Shown: positions 1 to 8,444 of the stretch, piece after piece
How the letters are laid out: every line of letters begins with the position of its first letter
Position numbering within the stretch: the first letter of the stretch is position 1
Assembly (NCBI RefSeq): GCF_024227715.1
Contig: NZ_CP100448.1
Coordinates: 434,001-498,000, forward strand
Source of the DNA: Halomarina litorea
Lineage (GTDB): Archaea > Halobacteriota > Halobacteria > Halobacteriales > Haloarculaceae
Reading direction: 5' to 3'
DNA: 64,000 nt
Position numbers and translations under genes: made by a program
The notes under the pieces: generated by a model
What the model was told of the DNA's origin: nothing
Seen by the model: the letters and a program-made list of their open reading frames with translations, nothing else
The model's database searches: none

Positions 1-438
1 GTGAGCGAAGCGAACCGTGAGTAAGGCGCGGTTCGGAGCGACCGGAAGGGGACGAGAAGCTCGAAGACACGAACGGCAACCGGAGTGAGCCGTGAGAAGA
101 GCGCGGTTCGGGGGGCTCGAAGAGCCCGAGAACCGCGAGCAGGGCGAGCACAGCGAGCGCCTCGAACGCCGAACGGTGGGCCTCGCCTCCGGACCACACG
201 GCGAGTTCGACACATCTCTCCTCGGAAACTTCCGAAATGACGTCTTCTGGAGCGCTAGCGTCTGACCACGGTTTTCGCGGGAGCGTCACCGACTGCCGCC
301 GATAAACCACGAGCCGCGATATCAATCGAGTTCGTGACTGTCTCGGAGGGGGTATCTCTCCGTCGTCGGGAGCGGACGGACGCCCCTCGCACCAACCCGG
401 TGGTCCGTTTATGCGACCTCCGTCCCACCTCCCGGTCG
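1..438. repeat. gene-free spacer of imperfect palindromes
   Basis: I see no coding region here. The first 180 bases are a run of related GC-rich inverted repeats: CGAACCG and CGGTTCG flank a short core, AACCG and CGGTT do the same about 70 bases later, and GGGCTC-GAA-GAGCCC forms a perfect hairpin. The heptamer GCGAAGC occurs at 5-11. Two blocks of the form CCGTGAG..GCGCGGTTCGG look like copies of one unit. From about 230 on the sequence is less repetitive and should hold the promoter of the following gene. Confidence 0.7.
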
Positions 439-870
439 ATGCTGTCCCCGTTCGTCTGGCCGGCCGTCGTCCTCGTCGCCGCCGTCGCCACGAGCGCGGG
501 CGTCTGGGTGGCCCTCCGGCGCTACCGGCCGTCGCTCACCGCGAGCGGGTGTCTCGGCCTGTTCGTCGTGTTCGGGCAGACGCTCGACGGCCTCTCGACG
601 CTCGTAGCCGTCGACGTGCTCTCCTTCACCGAGCGGGTGGCCGCCTCGCGGGCCGTCCTCGCGTTCGCGGGCGACCTGCCCGTTGCGCCAGTGCTCGGAA
701 CGGGGTGGCTGTTCGTCCTCGTGAAACTCGGCCTCGCGCTCGTGCTGGTCTCGCTCGTCCGTCCGGAACTGGAGGAGTCGCCCGCGGTCGGACGAGCGCT
801 CCTGTTCGTCGCCGGGAGCGTCGGCTTCCTCCCGGGGGCAAGCAACCTCCTGCGGTTCCTCGCGGTCTGA
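439..870 (+). CDS. short DUF63-like membrane protein
   Basis: A 143-residue integral membrane protein of unknown function with about four hydrophobic segments. The stretch around TLDGLSTLVAVDVLSFTER, followed by a segment with VKLGLALVLV and a C-terminal PGASNLLRFLAV, resembles the second half of the archaeal DUF63 membrane family (known family pattern, from memory). Full DUF63 proteins are about twice as long, so this is either a short paralogue or a truncated copy. I used the ATG at 439 because translation from further upstream has Arg-rich, non-membrane character. It converges on the ABC transporter gene with a 9-base gap. Confidence 0.7.
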   Translation: MLSPFVWPAVVLVAAVATSAGVWVALRRYRPSLTASGCLGLFVVFGQTLDGLSTLVAVDVLSFTERVAASRAVLAFAGDLPVAPVLGTGWLFVLVKLGLALVLVSLVRPELEESPAVGRALLFVAGSVGFLPGASNLLRFLAV

Positions 871-879
871 CAGGGCGGG

Positions 880-2811
880 TCACGGACCGTCTTCCTCTCC
901 GTCGCCGTCGGTCCGCGCGCGGCGGGCGAACAGCGCCTCGGCGGCCCGTTCGCCCGCCTGAATCGTCCAGAGCGTGGCGTACAGGCCGTCGAGGGCGAGC
1001 AGGTCGTCGTGACTCCCCGACTCCACGATGCGGCCCTCGTCGACGACGTAGATGCAGTCGGCGTCCTTGATCGTCGAGAGGCGGTGGGCGATGACGAGGG
1101 TGGTCCGGTCTTCGGTCAGGCGGGCCAGTCCGCGCTGGATGAGCACCTCCGTCTCGGTGTCGACGGCGCTGGTCGCCTCGTCGAGCACCAGAATCTCGGG
1201 GTCCTGTAACATCGCGCGGGCGATGGCGACCCGTTGTCGCTGACCGCCGGAGAGTTTCACGCCGCGTTCGCCGACGCGGGTGTCGTAGCCGTCGGGCAGG
1301 TCTTCGATGAACTTGTGGGCCTCCGCGGCGCGGGCCGCGTCCGCTATCTCCTCGTCCGTGGCGTCGAAACTCCCGTAGGCGACGTTCTCCCGGACGGTGC
1401 CGTCGAAGAGGAACACGTCCTGCGAGACGTAGCCGATGGCGTCCCGGAGGCTGTCGACCGCAACGTCGCGCACGTCGAGGCCGTCCACCCGGATGATCCC
1501 GGCGTCGACCTCGTAGAGGCGCAAGAGGAGTTTCGCGGCGGTCGACTTCCCCGCGCCCGTCGGGCCGACGAACGCGACGGTTTCACCGGGGGCGACCGAC
1601 AGCGAGAGGTCGCGGACCACGGGGAGGTCCTCGCGGTAGCCGAAGGTGACGTCCTCGTACTCCACGCGGCCCTCGATGCGGTCGGGGACCACCGCGCCCT
1701 CCCGGTCGCGGACCACCACCTCCCGGTCGAGGAAGGAGACGACGCGTTCGGCGGAGGCGCGGGCGTCCTCGTAGGAGGCGACGATGCGCCCCGCCCCCGA
1801 GAGCGGGTCGATGAACCGCTGGGTCATGAACAGGAAGGTGACGAACTCCCCGACGAGGAGGGTCCCCGAGAAGGGACCCGGCGGCCCGGCGACGAGCCAG
1901 TAGCCCCCCAGCGCGAAGGTGGCGGCGAAGGCGACCCCTGCCAGCAGTTCCATCGTCGGCTGATAGAGGTACTCCAGGCGGGCGACGGCCCACGTCCGGA
2001 GGTAGTAGTCGAAGGAGGCCTCCCGGATGCGCGCCTCCTCGTGGGCCTCGGTGTGCGAGGTCTTGATGACCTCCATCCCGCTGATGTTGTTCTCCAGTCT
2101 GGTGTTCAGCGCCCCGACGCTGGAGCGGAGCGCGCGGTAGCGAGGGCGGATGGTCCGCATGAACCAGACGGTGAACGCCGTGAGGAGGGGGACAGCGACG
2201 AGGGTGACGAGCGCGAGTTGCCAGTTCAGCCAGAACAGCACGCCCGCGATGCCGACGACGGTGACGACGAGGGTGAGCGCGTTGCTCACTGTCGACCCGA
2301 GGAACGTCCGTAGGTTGCGCACGTCGTCGTTGAGGATGGACATGACCTGCCCGGTCTGCTTGTCGTCGAAGAACGCCATGTCGAGGCCCTGCATCGCCCG
2401 GTAGGCGTCGACGCGGATGGCGTGCTGGACGCGGTTCGAGAACAGCGAGAGCGTCGCGCCCTGCGTCCACGTGAAGACGACGCCGAGGACGAACGCCCCG
2501 AGGACGAGACCGACCGAGAGCCACACCTGCGCGACGCGGTCCGTCGGCAGGAGTTCGGGGGGGACGAGGGGGAGGCGGTACGGCGTCGTGCCGTTGAACA
2601 CGGCGTCGATGGCCACGCCCAACACGAGGGGAGGGACGAGGCTCACGCCCCGCCCGAGGATGCTGGCGAGGACGCCGACGACGAACAGCCACAGTTCGTC
2701 CGCCGCGTACCGCCCGAACAACCGGCCCACCGGGTCGTTCGACGTCCCCTCCCCGTCGTCTGCGGCGTCGGTCCACCCGCCGTGGAACCGGCCGCCGCCC
2801 GGCCCGTGCAT
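880..2811 (-). CDS. ABC exporter, fused permease and ATPase
   Basis: A 643-residue half-transporter of the MsbA/multidrug exporter type that should pump a lipophilic or peptide substrate out across the membrane as a dimer. Residues about 40-350 form the six-helix transmembrane domain. The nucleotide-binding domain follows with Walker A GPTGAGKST at 416-424, signature LSGGQ at 520-524 and Walker B ILVLDE at 540-545, then an intact H-loop (IAHR). The acidic, disordered C-terminal tail is normal for haloarchaeal proteins. It is divergent from the DICT-domain gene, with two palindromes between them. The substrate cannot be read from sequence. Confidence 0.93.
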   Translation of the reverse strand: MHGPGGGRFHGGWTDAADDGEGTSNDPVGRLFGRYAADELWLFVVGVLASILGRGVSLVPPLVLGVAIDAVFNGTTPYRLPLVPPELLPTDRVAQVWLSVGLVLGAFVLGVVFTWTQGATLSLFSNRVQHAIRVDAYRAMQGLDMAFFDDKQTGQVMSILNDDVRNLRTFLGSTVSNALTLVVTVVGIAGVLFWLNWQLALVTLVAVPLLTAFTVWFMRTIRPRYRALRSSVGALNTRLENNISGMEVIKTSHTEAHEEARIREASFDYYLRTWAVARLEYLYQPTMELLAGVAFAATFALGGYWLVAGPPGPFSGTLLVGEFVTFLFMTQRFIDPLSGAGRIVASYEDARASAERVVSFLDREVVVRDREGAVVPDRIEGRVEYEDVTFGYREDLPVVRDLSLSVAPGETVAFVGPTGAGKSTAAKLLLRLYEVDAGIIRVDGLDVRDVAVDSLRDAIGYVSQDVFLFDGTVRENVAYGSFDATDEEIADAARAAEAHKFIEDLPDGYDTRVGERGVKLSGGQRQRVAIARAMLQDPEILVLDEATSAVDTETEVLIQRGLARLTEDRTTLVIAHRLSTIKDADCIYVVDEGRIVESGSHDDLLALDGLYATLWTIQAGERAAEALFARRARTDGDGEEDGP

Positions 2812-2848
2812 TCACGTGAGGTAAGCGACCGCGCTACTTGACGTTCGC

Positions 2849-2889
2849 GGGGGGTTTCTGTCCCCCCGAGACGGGACCTTAATGTCCCG
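2849..2889. promoter_or_regulatory. paired palindromes between divergent genes
   Basis: Two perfect inverted repeats lie 4 bases apart between the divergent ABC exporter and DICT genes: six G (2849-2854) facing six C (2862-2867), and CGGGAC (2872-2877) facing GTCCCG (2884-2889). The second has CTTAAT in its loop, an AT-rich patch that could be a TATA element. A repressor bound there could control either gene. This is inference; no known operator consensus was matched. Confidence 0.35.
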
Positions 2890-2940
2890 GGGGACGTACC
2901 TCCCGGCGAACGACGGCGGGGCACCGCCACCACCACTCGT

Positions 2941-3654
2941 ATGACACTCCGAGAGCTGATTCGTGAGGTCGAGGGTCGCCGCAGGGAGATCACTGTCCGC
3001 GCCCCGTCGGACGAGGCGGGTCTCTCCGCGACTCTCGCCGAACACTTCGCGACGGAGAACGTCACCGTCGAACACGTACCCGTCGAGGACGGCGAGGACG
3101 CCGAGATACTGCTGACCGACGGGAACATCATCCTGGCACGCATCTGCGCCGGCGCGGCGCGCTCGCTCGCGGCCCCGGCGACGGACGCGCCGTGGCGCCC
3201 GGGCTTCGAGGGGTGTGACTACCGCGACCTGCTCGTCCACCTGGACGACACCCTCTTCTCGTCGTACGACCGCCGGCAGATGCTCGCGACCTCCCGCGAG
3301 ATAGAAGACCGGGCGTGGCGCACGGCCGAGGGGACGCTGTACGCCGGGTTCCAGCGGTTCTCGGTGCTCGACGCGCAACGGGAGGTGTACCGCCACCTCG
3401 CGCGGACGGGCATCGACATCCACGTCTACGGCGAGGCGGACCGCGATCCGCCGCTCACCGAGGGCATCACGTTCCACCCCTCGACGACCCCCGAGGTCAC
3501 GGACACGTGGTTCCTCGTCTTCGACGACCCGACGGGGTCGAACTCGTGTGCGCTGGCGGCCGAGGAACGCACCCCGGGGGCGTTCTTCGGCTTCTGGACG
3601 TACGACCCGATGACGGTCGACCGGGCCGTCGAGGCCGTCACCCGACTCGACTGA
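2941..3654 (+). CDS. DICT sensory domain protein
   Basis: A 237-residue soluble protein whose centre matches the DICT domain (named for its occurrence with diguanylate cyclases and two-component systems): YRDLLVHLDDTLFS, then SSYDRRQMLATSREIEDRA and YAGFQRFSVL. Haloarchaea carry many stand-alone DICT proteins of this size. A sensory or signalling role is assumed for the family, and the ligand is unknown. No DNA-binding or kinase domain is visible. It is divergent from the ABC exporter across a short region with two palindromes. Confidence 0.85.
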   Translation: MTLRELIREVEGRRREITVRAPSDEAGLSATLAEHFATENVTVEHVPVEDGEDAEILLTDGNIILARICAGAARSLAAPATDAPWRPGFEGCDYRDLLVHLDDTLFSSYDRRQMLATSREIEDRAWRTAEGTLYAGFQRFSVLDAQREVYRHLARTGIDIHVYGEADRDPPLTEGITFHPSTTPEVTDTWFLVFDDPTGSNSCALAAEERTPGAFFGFWTYDPMTVDRAVEAVTRLD

Positions 3655-3747
3655 CCCGTCGCCGGCACTATCGACCGCCTCGCCAACGACTAAACCCTCC
3701 CCACGAGTCCGGGAGCGTATGGCACCGAATTCTGCAGGTGAGCGACA

Positions 3748-4206
3748 GTGAGCGACCAGTCCAGCCAGTCAGCCGAGCGCCTCGACGACATCGGCGACGT
3801 CGACGTCGCGACGGACGAGGGTGAGGAGCGGACGGGCCGGCGGAAGCCCCCACTGGTCGCCCGCCTGCTGTTCGGCGGCGTCCTCGCGTACAACGGCTAC
3901 ACGCAGCTCTCGAACCTCCAGCAGATGGCCGGGTACGCGGACGCGAAGGACGTCCCGAAGCCCGGGAAGATGGTTCCGTTCACCGGCGGGATGCTCCTCG
4001 TCGGCGGCCTCGGCGTCGTCTTCTGGCGCGCGCCGAAGTTCCTCGCGGGCGCGCTGGCGACGTTCCTCGCCGTGACGACGCCGACGATGCACGACTTCTG
4101 GAACGCCGACGAGGAGTCGAAGCAGTCCGAGAAGAACCACTTCCTGAAGAACCTCGCCATGCTCGGCGCCGCGCTCGCGTTCGTGGGCTGGGACGACGAG
4201 GACTGA
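3748..4206 (+). CDS. DoxX-family membrane protein
   Basis: A 152-residue protein with an acidic soluble N-terminus (about 35 residues) followed by membrane segments of the DoxX type: LLFGGVLAYNGYTQL, FTGGMLLVGGLGVVFW and FLAGALATFLAVTTPTMHDFW. DoxX-like proteins are linked with redox processes in some organisms, but this subgroup has no firm function. The start is a GTG at 3748; no in-frame ATG lies nearby. The gene stands alone between the DICT gene and the trans-sulfuration gene. Confidence 0.85.
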   Translation: MSDQSSQSAERLDDIGDVDVATDEGEERTGRRKPPLVARLLFGGVLAYNGYTQLSNLQQMAGYADAKDVPKPGKMVPFTGGMLLVGGLGVVFWRAPKFLAGALATFLAVTTPTMHDFWNADEESKQSEKNHFLKNLAMLGAALAFVGWDDED

Positions 4207-4316
4207 CCGACCCCGAATCCAGCGATCCGGAACCCGATTCCTTCCGGTAATATTCGCCCGCCGACAAATTATCGAATTTCCGAAATGATTTTCCCCGACT
4301 CCGGTCTGAGTGAGGT

Positions 4317-5573
4317 ATGGACGAGTCCCGCTCGCACATCGAGACGCTCGCGGTCAGCCACGGCGAGAAGCCCTACCCTGACTCGCCCGCGGCGGGGAGT
4401 CGCCGGGGTGCGCAGTACGGCGACGTGGTCTCGCCGGTCCATCTCGCCTCGACGTACGCCCTCCCCCGCCTCGACCCCTCGATGGGACTGGACGACGCCG
4501 ACCCGGACGCGGGCCAGTTCCTCTACGCGCGCCTGTCGAACCCGACGCGCCACGCCCTCGAACAGCGGCTCGCGGCCCTCGAAGGCGGCACGCACGGTTT
4601 CGCCTTCGCCTCGGGGACGGCGGCCATCACCACCGTCCTGCTCTCCGTCGTGGAACCGGGCGACCACGTCGTCGCCTTCGACGACCTGTACGCGGGCACG
4701 CGCCGTCTGCTGGAGGACCTCTTCGAGCGCCGACTCGACGTGTCCGTCTCGTTCGTGGACGCCACCGACGTCGAGAACGTCGAACGGGCGATGCGCGAGG
4801 AGACGCGCTTCGTCTGGATGGAGACGCCGACGAACCCCCTGCTCCGTCTGTGCGACGTCGCGGCCATCGCGGACGTCGCCCACGAGGGCGGCGCGCTCCT
4901 CGGCGTGGACAACACGTTCGTGAGTCCGTACTTCCAGCAACCGCTGGCGCTCGGCGCGGACGTCGTCGCCCACAGCACGACGAAGTATCTCAACGGCCAC
5001 TCCGACAGCGTGGGCGGGTGCGTCGTCACGGACGACGACTCGCTGGCCGAGACCCTCGCCTTCCACCAGCAGGTGGCGCTCGGCAACGCCCTCGCGCCGT
5101 TCGACAGCTACCTCCAGTTGCGGGGGCTGAAGACGTTCCCCCTCAGGATGCGCCAGCACGAGGCCAACGCCACCGCAGTCGCCGAGTTCCTCGCGGACCA
5201 CCCGAGCGTCGAGCGGGTGCGCTACCCCGGCCTCGACTCCCACCCGCAGTACGACCTCGCCCGCGAGCAGATGACGGGCTTCGGGGGCGTCCTCTCGTTC
5301 GAACTCGCCGGGGAGATGGACGACGTCGTCGAGTTCGTCGGGGCGCTGGAGGAGTTCACGCTCGCCGTGAGTCTCGGCGGCGTCGAGAGCCTCATCGAGT
5401 GCCCGGCGGCGATGACCCACGAACCCCTGCCGCGTGCCGAACGCGAGGCGGTGGGCATCACGGACACCCTCCTCCGGGTGAGCGTGGGCGTCGAACACGT
5501 CGACGACCTGATTGCGGACCTCGAACGCGGCTTCGCCGCCGTCGGCCGTGCCACCGAATCACAGTCGGCGTGA
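4317..5573 (+). CDS. PLP-dependent trans-sulfuration enzyme
   Basis: A 418-residue cytoplasmic enzyme of the Cys/Met metabolism PLP family (cystathionine gamma-synthase or gamma/beta-lyase). The PLP-binding lysine is in HSTTKYLNGHSD (Lys about 223), the phosphate-binding stretch is FASGTAAITTVL, and DNTFVSPYFQQPL is intact. It makes or breaks cystathionine, or eliminates H2S from homocysteine or cysteine. Which reaction it prefers cannot be settled from sequence. A low-GC patch upstream (about 4250-4290, AATTATCGAATTTCC) probably holds the promoter. It precedes the L15e gene but has its own transcription signals. Confidence 0.9.
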   Translation: MDESRSHIETLAVSHGEKPYPDSPAAGSRRGAQYGDVVSPVHLASTYALPRLDPSMGLDDADPDAGQFLYARLSNPTRHALEQRLAALEGGTHGFAFASGTAAITTVLLSVVEPGDHVVAFDDLYAGTRRLLEDLFERRLDVSVSFVDATDVENVERAMREETRFVWMETPTNPLLRLCDVAAIADVAHEGGALLGVDNTFVSPYFQQPLALGADVVAHSTTKYLNGHSDSVGGCVVTDDDSLAETLAFHQQVALGNALAPFDSYLQLRGLKTFPLRMRQHEANATAVAEFLADHPSVERVRYPGLDSHPQYDLAREQMTGFGGVLSFELAGEMDDVVEFVGALEEFTLAVSLGGVESLIECPAAMTHEPLPRAEREAVGITDTLLRVSVGVEHVDDLIADLERGFAAVGRATESQSA

Positions 5574-5577
5574 CCTT

Positions 5578-5593
5578 CGAAGTCCCTAAGTAG
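5578..5593 (+). promoter_or_regulatory. promoter of the L15e gene
   Basis: CGAAG followed by CCTAAGTAG matches the BRE plus TATA-box arrangement of haloarchaeal promoters. It begins five bases after the stop codon of the trans-sulfuration gene and predicts a start site near 5612-5618, giving a leader of more than 100 bases. Confidence 0.6.
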
Positions 5594-5610
5594 CCCAGCT
5601 AGGTAGTAGG

Positions 5611-5724
5611 GACAACTCGCTGGGCGGACGGGCACCAGTGGGCACCTGCCTCGGCAGGTCGGGATGTGACTCGCGTCCGGAGGACGCCGGGTTGAACCAC
5701 GCAACGCCCGTCGGTGATTACACA
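5611..5724 (+). promoter_or_regulatory. structured 5' leader of the L15e gene
   Basis: The predicted leader folds into a compact three-way junction. GACGGGC (5627-5633) pairs with GCCCGTC (5706-5712) over 7 bp and encloses two perfect hairpins: ACCTGC/GCAGGT (5644-5649 with 5654-5659, CTCG loop) and GCGTCC/GGACGC (5673-5678 with 5682-5687, GGA loop). The closing stem ends one base before GGTGAT, the likely ribosome-binding site, so folding could affect initiation. Autoregulation by a ribosomal protein is a reasonable guess. It could instead be a separate small RNA. The pairing is seen directly; the function is inferred. Confidence 0.5.
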
Positions 5725-6315
5725 ATGGCACGAAGTTTCTACTCGCACATCCGCGAGGCGTGGGAGTCCCCGAAGGAGGGGAAACTCGCCGAGCTCCAGT
5801 GGCAGCGACAGCAGGAGTGGCGCGACCAGGGCGCCATCGAACGCGTCGAGCGCCCCACTCGCCTCGACAAGGCCCGCACGCTGGGCTACAAGGCGAAGCA
5901 GGGCGTCGTCGTCGCCCGCGTCTCCGTCCGCAAGGGCGGGGCCCGCAAACAGCGCTTCAAGGCCGGCCGCCGGTCGAAGCGCCAGGGGGTCAACAAGATC
6001 ACGCGGCGCAAGAACCTCCAGCGCATCGCCGAGGAGCGCTCCCAGCGCCGCTACCGCAACCTGCGCGTCCTCAACAGCTACTGGGTCGGCGAGGACGGCT
6101 CGCAGAAGTGGTTCGAGGTGATCCTCCTCGACCCCGAGCACCCCGCCATCCAGAACGACGACGACCTCAACTGGATCTGTGACGACTCCCAGAGGGGTCG
6201 CGCGTTCCGCGGCAAGACCGGGGCCGGCCTCAAGGGCCGTGGCCTGCGGAACCGCGGCAAGGGTGCCGAGAAGGTCCGTCCCTCGGTCAACTCGAACCGC
6301 AACCGCGGCAAGTAA
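5725..6315 (+). CDS. rpl15e: 50S ribosomal protein L15e
   Basis: A 196-residue protein starting MARSFYSHIREAW, the standard length and start of archaeal L15e (eL15). It is a basic rRNA-binding component of the large subunit. The core contains GVVVARVSVRKGGARKQR and the C-terminus LRNRGKGAEKVRPSVNSNR, both characteristic. The ATG at 5725 is chosen over an upstream in-frame GTG (5638) because that would translate the structured leader, and because GGTGAT lies just ahead of the ATG. Confidence 0.97.
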   Translation: MARSFYSHIREAWESPKEGKLAELQWQRQQEWRDQGAIERVERPTRLDKARTLGYKAKQGVVVARVSVRKGGARKQRFKAGRRSKRQGVNKITRRKNLQRIAEERSQRRYRNLRVLNSYWVGEDGSQKWFEVILLDPEHPAIQNDDDLNWICDDSQRGRAFRGKTGAGLKGRGLRNRGKGAEKVRPSVNSNRNRGK

Positions 6316-6357
6316 CCCGACTCGACTCTCCCGTTTCTCTCTCGACCAGCGACCGCT

Positions 6358-6948
6358 TCAGACGCGCTCGACCCGTGCGACGAACGCCGGCACCTCGCCG
6401 CCCGCCGACTCGTAGACTGTCTCCGAGACCCCCCGGACCGCCCACCCGTCCTCGAACGCCGCCGCGAACCCCCCGCGGGGGACCGGCGTGGGTCCCCAGT
6501 CCTCCGGCGCGCCCTCGGCGAACGCGAGGACGTGGACGCGACCGCCCGCATCGACCACTCCCGCCAGCGAGTCGGCGTAGCGCCGTCGCGTGTCGGTGTC
6601 GGCGAAGACGTGGAACAGGCCGCAGTCGAGGACCGTGTCGAACCGGCCGAGGTCGGCGGGCAGGGCGAGGACGTCCGCGACGCGGAACGTGACGTCCGCC
6701 GCGTCGGTCGCCGCCCGCGCCTGCTCGATCGCCCGCTCCGAGCCGTCTATCCCCACCACGGGGTGTCCTCGCTCGCCCAGATACCGGGCGTGTTCTCCCC
6801 GGCCGCACCCGACGTCGAGGACGCGCCCCTCGACGGCTCCCGTCTCGACGAGGCGCACGACGGCCGGTTGCGGGCGGCCCACGCTCCACGGCGTGTCGTC
6901 GGCCGCGTACCGGTCGTTCCACCACTCGAAGCGCGGGTCTTCGGTCAC
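6358..6948 (-). CDS. class I SAM-dependent methyltransferase
   Basis: A 196-residue Rossmann-fold methyltransferase. Motif I is VLDVGCGRGEHARYL, followed by the acidic VVGIDGSERAIEQAR and a VLDCGLFHVF segment, as in thiopurine/TehB-type small-molecule methyltransferases. The N-terminal WWNDRYAADDTPWSVGRPQP is typical of that subgroup. The substrate is unknown. It converges with L15e and is divergent from the YqeC gene. Confidence 0.85.
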   Translation of the reverse strand: MTEDPRFEWWNDRYAADDTPWSVGRPQPAVVRLVETGAVEGRVLDVGCGRGEHARYLGERGHPVVGIDGSERAIEQARAATDAADVTFRVADVLALPADLGRFDTVLDCGLFHVFADTDTRRRYADSLAGVVDAGGRVHVLAFAEGAPEDWGPTPVPRGGFAAAFEDGWAVRGVSETVYESAGGEVPAFVARVERV

Positions 6949-7028
6949 ACTCCCGTTCGAGACGACTCCGCGGGATAAACCCGACGCCCCGTCGCAGGAG
7001 TGAAACCCGCGGCGGGCGAGGCGGCGAC

Positions 7029-7748
7029 ATGGACCTCATCGAGGCGCTGTACGCCGACGGCCTCACGTGCGTCGTCGGCGCGGGCGGGAAGAAGACGACG
7101 CTGTACGCCCTCGCGAACGCGGCCGAGCGCGCCGTCCTCACCGCCACGGTTCGCATCCCCCTCTTCGACGAACAGGTTTCGCGGGTCGTCGTGACCGACG
7201 ACCCGGTCGGCGAACTCGACGGGAACGGCGAGTGGCCACTCGGTCTCGTCCCCGAACGCGAGGACGACCGCTACCGGGGGTACGACCCCGAGGTGGTGGA
7301 CGACCTGTCCGCCCACGCGCCCGGTCCCGTCCTCGTGAAGGCCGACGGCGCCCGAACGCGGGAGTTCAAGGCCCCCGGCGAGGACGAACCCCGCATCCCC
7401 GAGCACGCCGACACCGTCCTCCCCGTCGCCAGCGTCCACGTCGTCGGGAAGCCCCTCTCCGAGGAGTTCGTCCACCGGCCCGAACGGGTCGCGGACCTCA
7501 CGGGCCTCTCGACGGGCGACACCGTCGAACCGGAGCACGTCGCGCAGGTGCTCGCACACGCCCGCGGGGGGCTGAAGGGCGTCCCGCGGGACGCGACGGT
7601 GGTCCCCGTCCTGAACAAGGTGGACGACGGGGACCTGCTGGTGACCGCCCGCCGCATCGCCCACGGCATCCACGACCTGCTGGCAGAGGAGTTCCACGTC
7701 CCGCACGTCGCGCTCACCTCGCACGGCGAGGTCGTCAGGACCGTCTGA
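7029..7748 (+). CDS. yqeC: YqeC-like Mo/Se-hydroxylase accessory protein
   Basis: A 239-residue protein of the YqeC family, known as a putative accessory factor for selenium-dependent molybdenum hydroxylases. A P-loop-like VVGAGGKKTTLYALA is at residues about 15-29 (GAGGKKTT 17-24), followed by VLVKADGARTREFKAP and VLNKVDDGDLL, which resemble nucleotide-binding switch and NKxD elements. It sits tail-to-tail with a MobA-type gene and one gene from a CobW GTPase, suggesting a cofactor-maturation neighbourhood. No hydroxylase subunits are in the window. Confidence 0.8.
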   Translation: MDLIEALYADGLTCVVGAGGKKTTLYALANAAERAVLTATVRIPLFDEQVSRVVVTDDPVGELDGNGEWPLGLVPEREDDRYRGYDPEVVDDLSAHAPGPVLVKADGARTREFKAPGEDEPRIPEHADTVLPVASVHVVGKPLSEEFVHRPERVADLTGLSTGDTVEPEHVAQVLAHARGGLKGVPRDATVVPVLNKVDDGDLLVTARRIAHGIHDLLAEEFHVPHVALTSHGEVVRTV

Positions 7749-7754
7749 GAACCG

Positions 7755-8372
7755 TCAACGCCGTCGCAGACGCTCCTCCGCCGCACGGAGCTCCTCGCGG
7801 GTGTTGACGTTCTCGAAGGTGTCGAGCGACCCGCGTTCCCGGAGCCCCGCCTCCCCGACGACGACCCAGTCGAGGCGGTCGAGTGGAGCCAGAATCTTGT
7901 GTTCGCCCGCCGCGAGCGCCGCCTCGCAGGCGTCGGCCATCGCGTCGGCACGGTAGACGGCCTGCGTCGTCTGGTACCAGCCGTCGTCGAGTTTTGGCAC
8001 CGCGGCGTCGTGACCGGCCGCTCGCTCGAAGAGGTACGAGACGACGCCGGGGTCGACGAACGGCATGTCGCAGGCGACGACGACGGCGTACTCGCTCTCG
8101 ACGGCCCGCAGTCCCGTCCCGATACCGGCCATCGGCCCCTCGTCGGTGGCCTCGTCGACGGCGAACCGGACCGGGAGGGGGTAGCCGTCGAGGGCGTCCT
8201 CGATACGCCCGCGCTGGTCGGCCCGGCAGTTGACGACGAGCGAATCGACGACGCTCGCGAGGCGATCGGCGACGTGACGGACCATCGGTGTCCCTCCCAA
8301 CGACGCGACGGCCTTGTCCGCCTCGCCGAACCGTGTCGAGCGACCGCCGGCGACGATGACGCCCGTGGGCAT
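7755..8372 (-). CDS. mobA: molybdenum cofactor guanylyltransferase-like
   Basis: A 205-residue nucleotidyltransferase of the MobA family, which joins GMP (or CMP in MocA) to molybdopterin. The signature VIVAGGRSTRFGEADKAVA is at the N-terminus, followed by the metal-binding VACDMPFVDPG. It converges on the YqeC gene with a 6-base gap. MobA and MocA cannot be separated from sequence here, but the YqeC partner would fit a hydroxylase (cytosine-type) cofactor as well as a guanine-type one. Confidence 0.85.
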   Translation of the reverse strand: MPTGVIVAGGRSTRFGEADKAVASLGGTPMVRHVADRLASVVDSLVVNCRADQRGRIEDALDGYPLPVRFAVDEATDEGPMAGIGTGLRAVESEYAVVVACDMPFVDPGVVSYLFERAAGHDAAVPKLDDGWYQTTQAVYRADAMADACEAALAAGEHKILAPLDRLDWVVVGEAGLRERGSLDTFENVNTREELRAAEERLRRR

Positions 8373-8444
8373 GGCCGAGGGTTCGCCGCCCGACGGGAAA
8401 ACCGCCCCGGCGACTACTTAGGTGTGTGACACGAACCCGCGGGC

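Noticed and set aside
1234-2313. Long open frame antisense to the ABC exporter
   Set aside because: High GC leaves stop-free shadows opposite real genes. The frame has no family features, and its codon-position pattern follows the exporter.
7029-7748. Selenium use inferred from YqeC
   Set aside because: YqeC occurs in organisms without selenoproteins, and no selenium-specific gene (SelD, SelB) was seen in the window.
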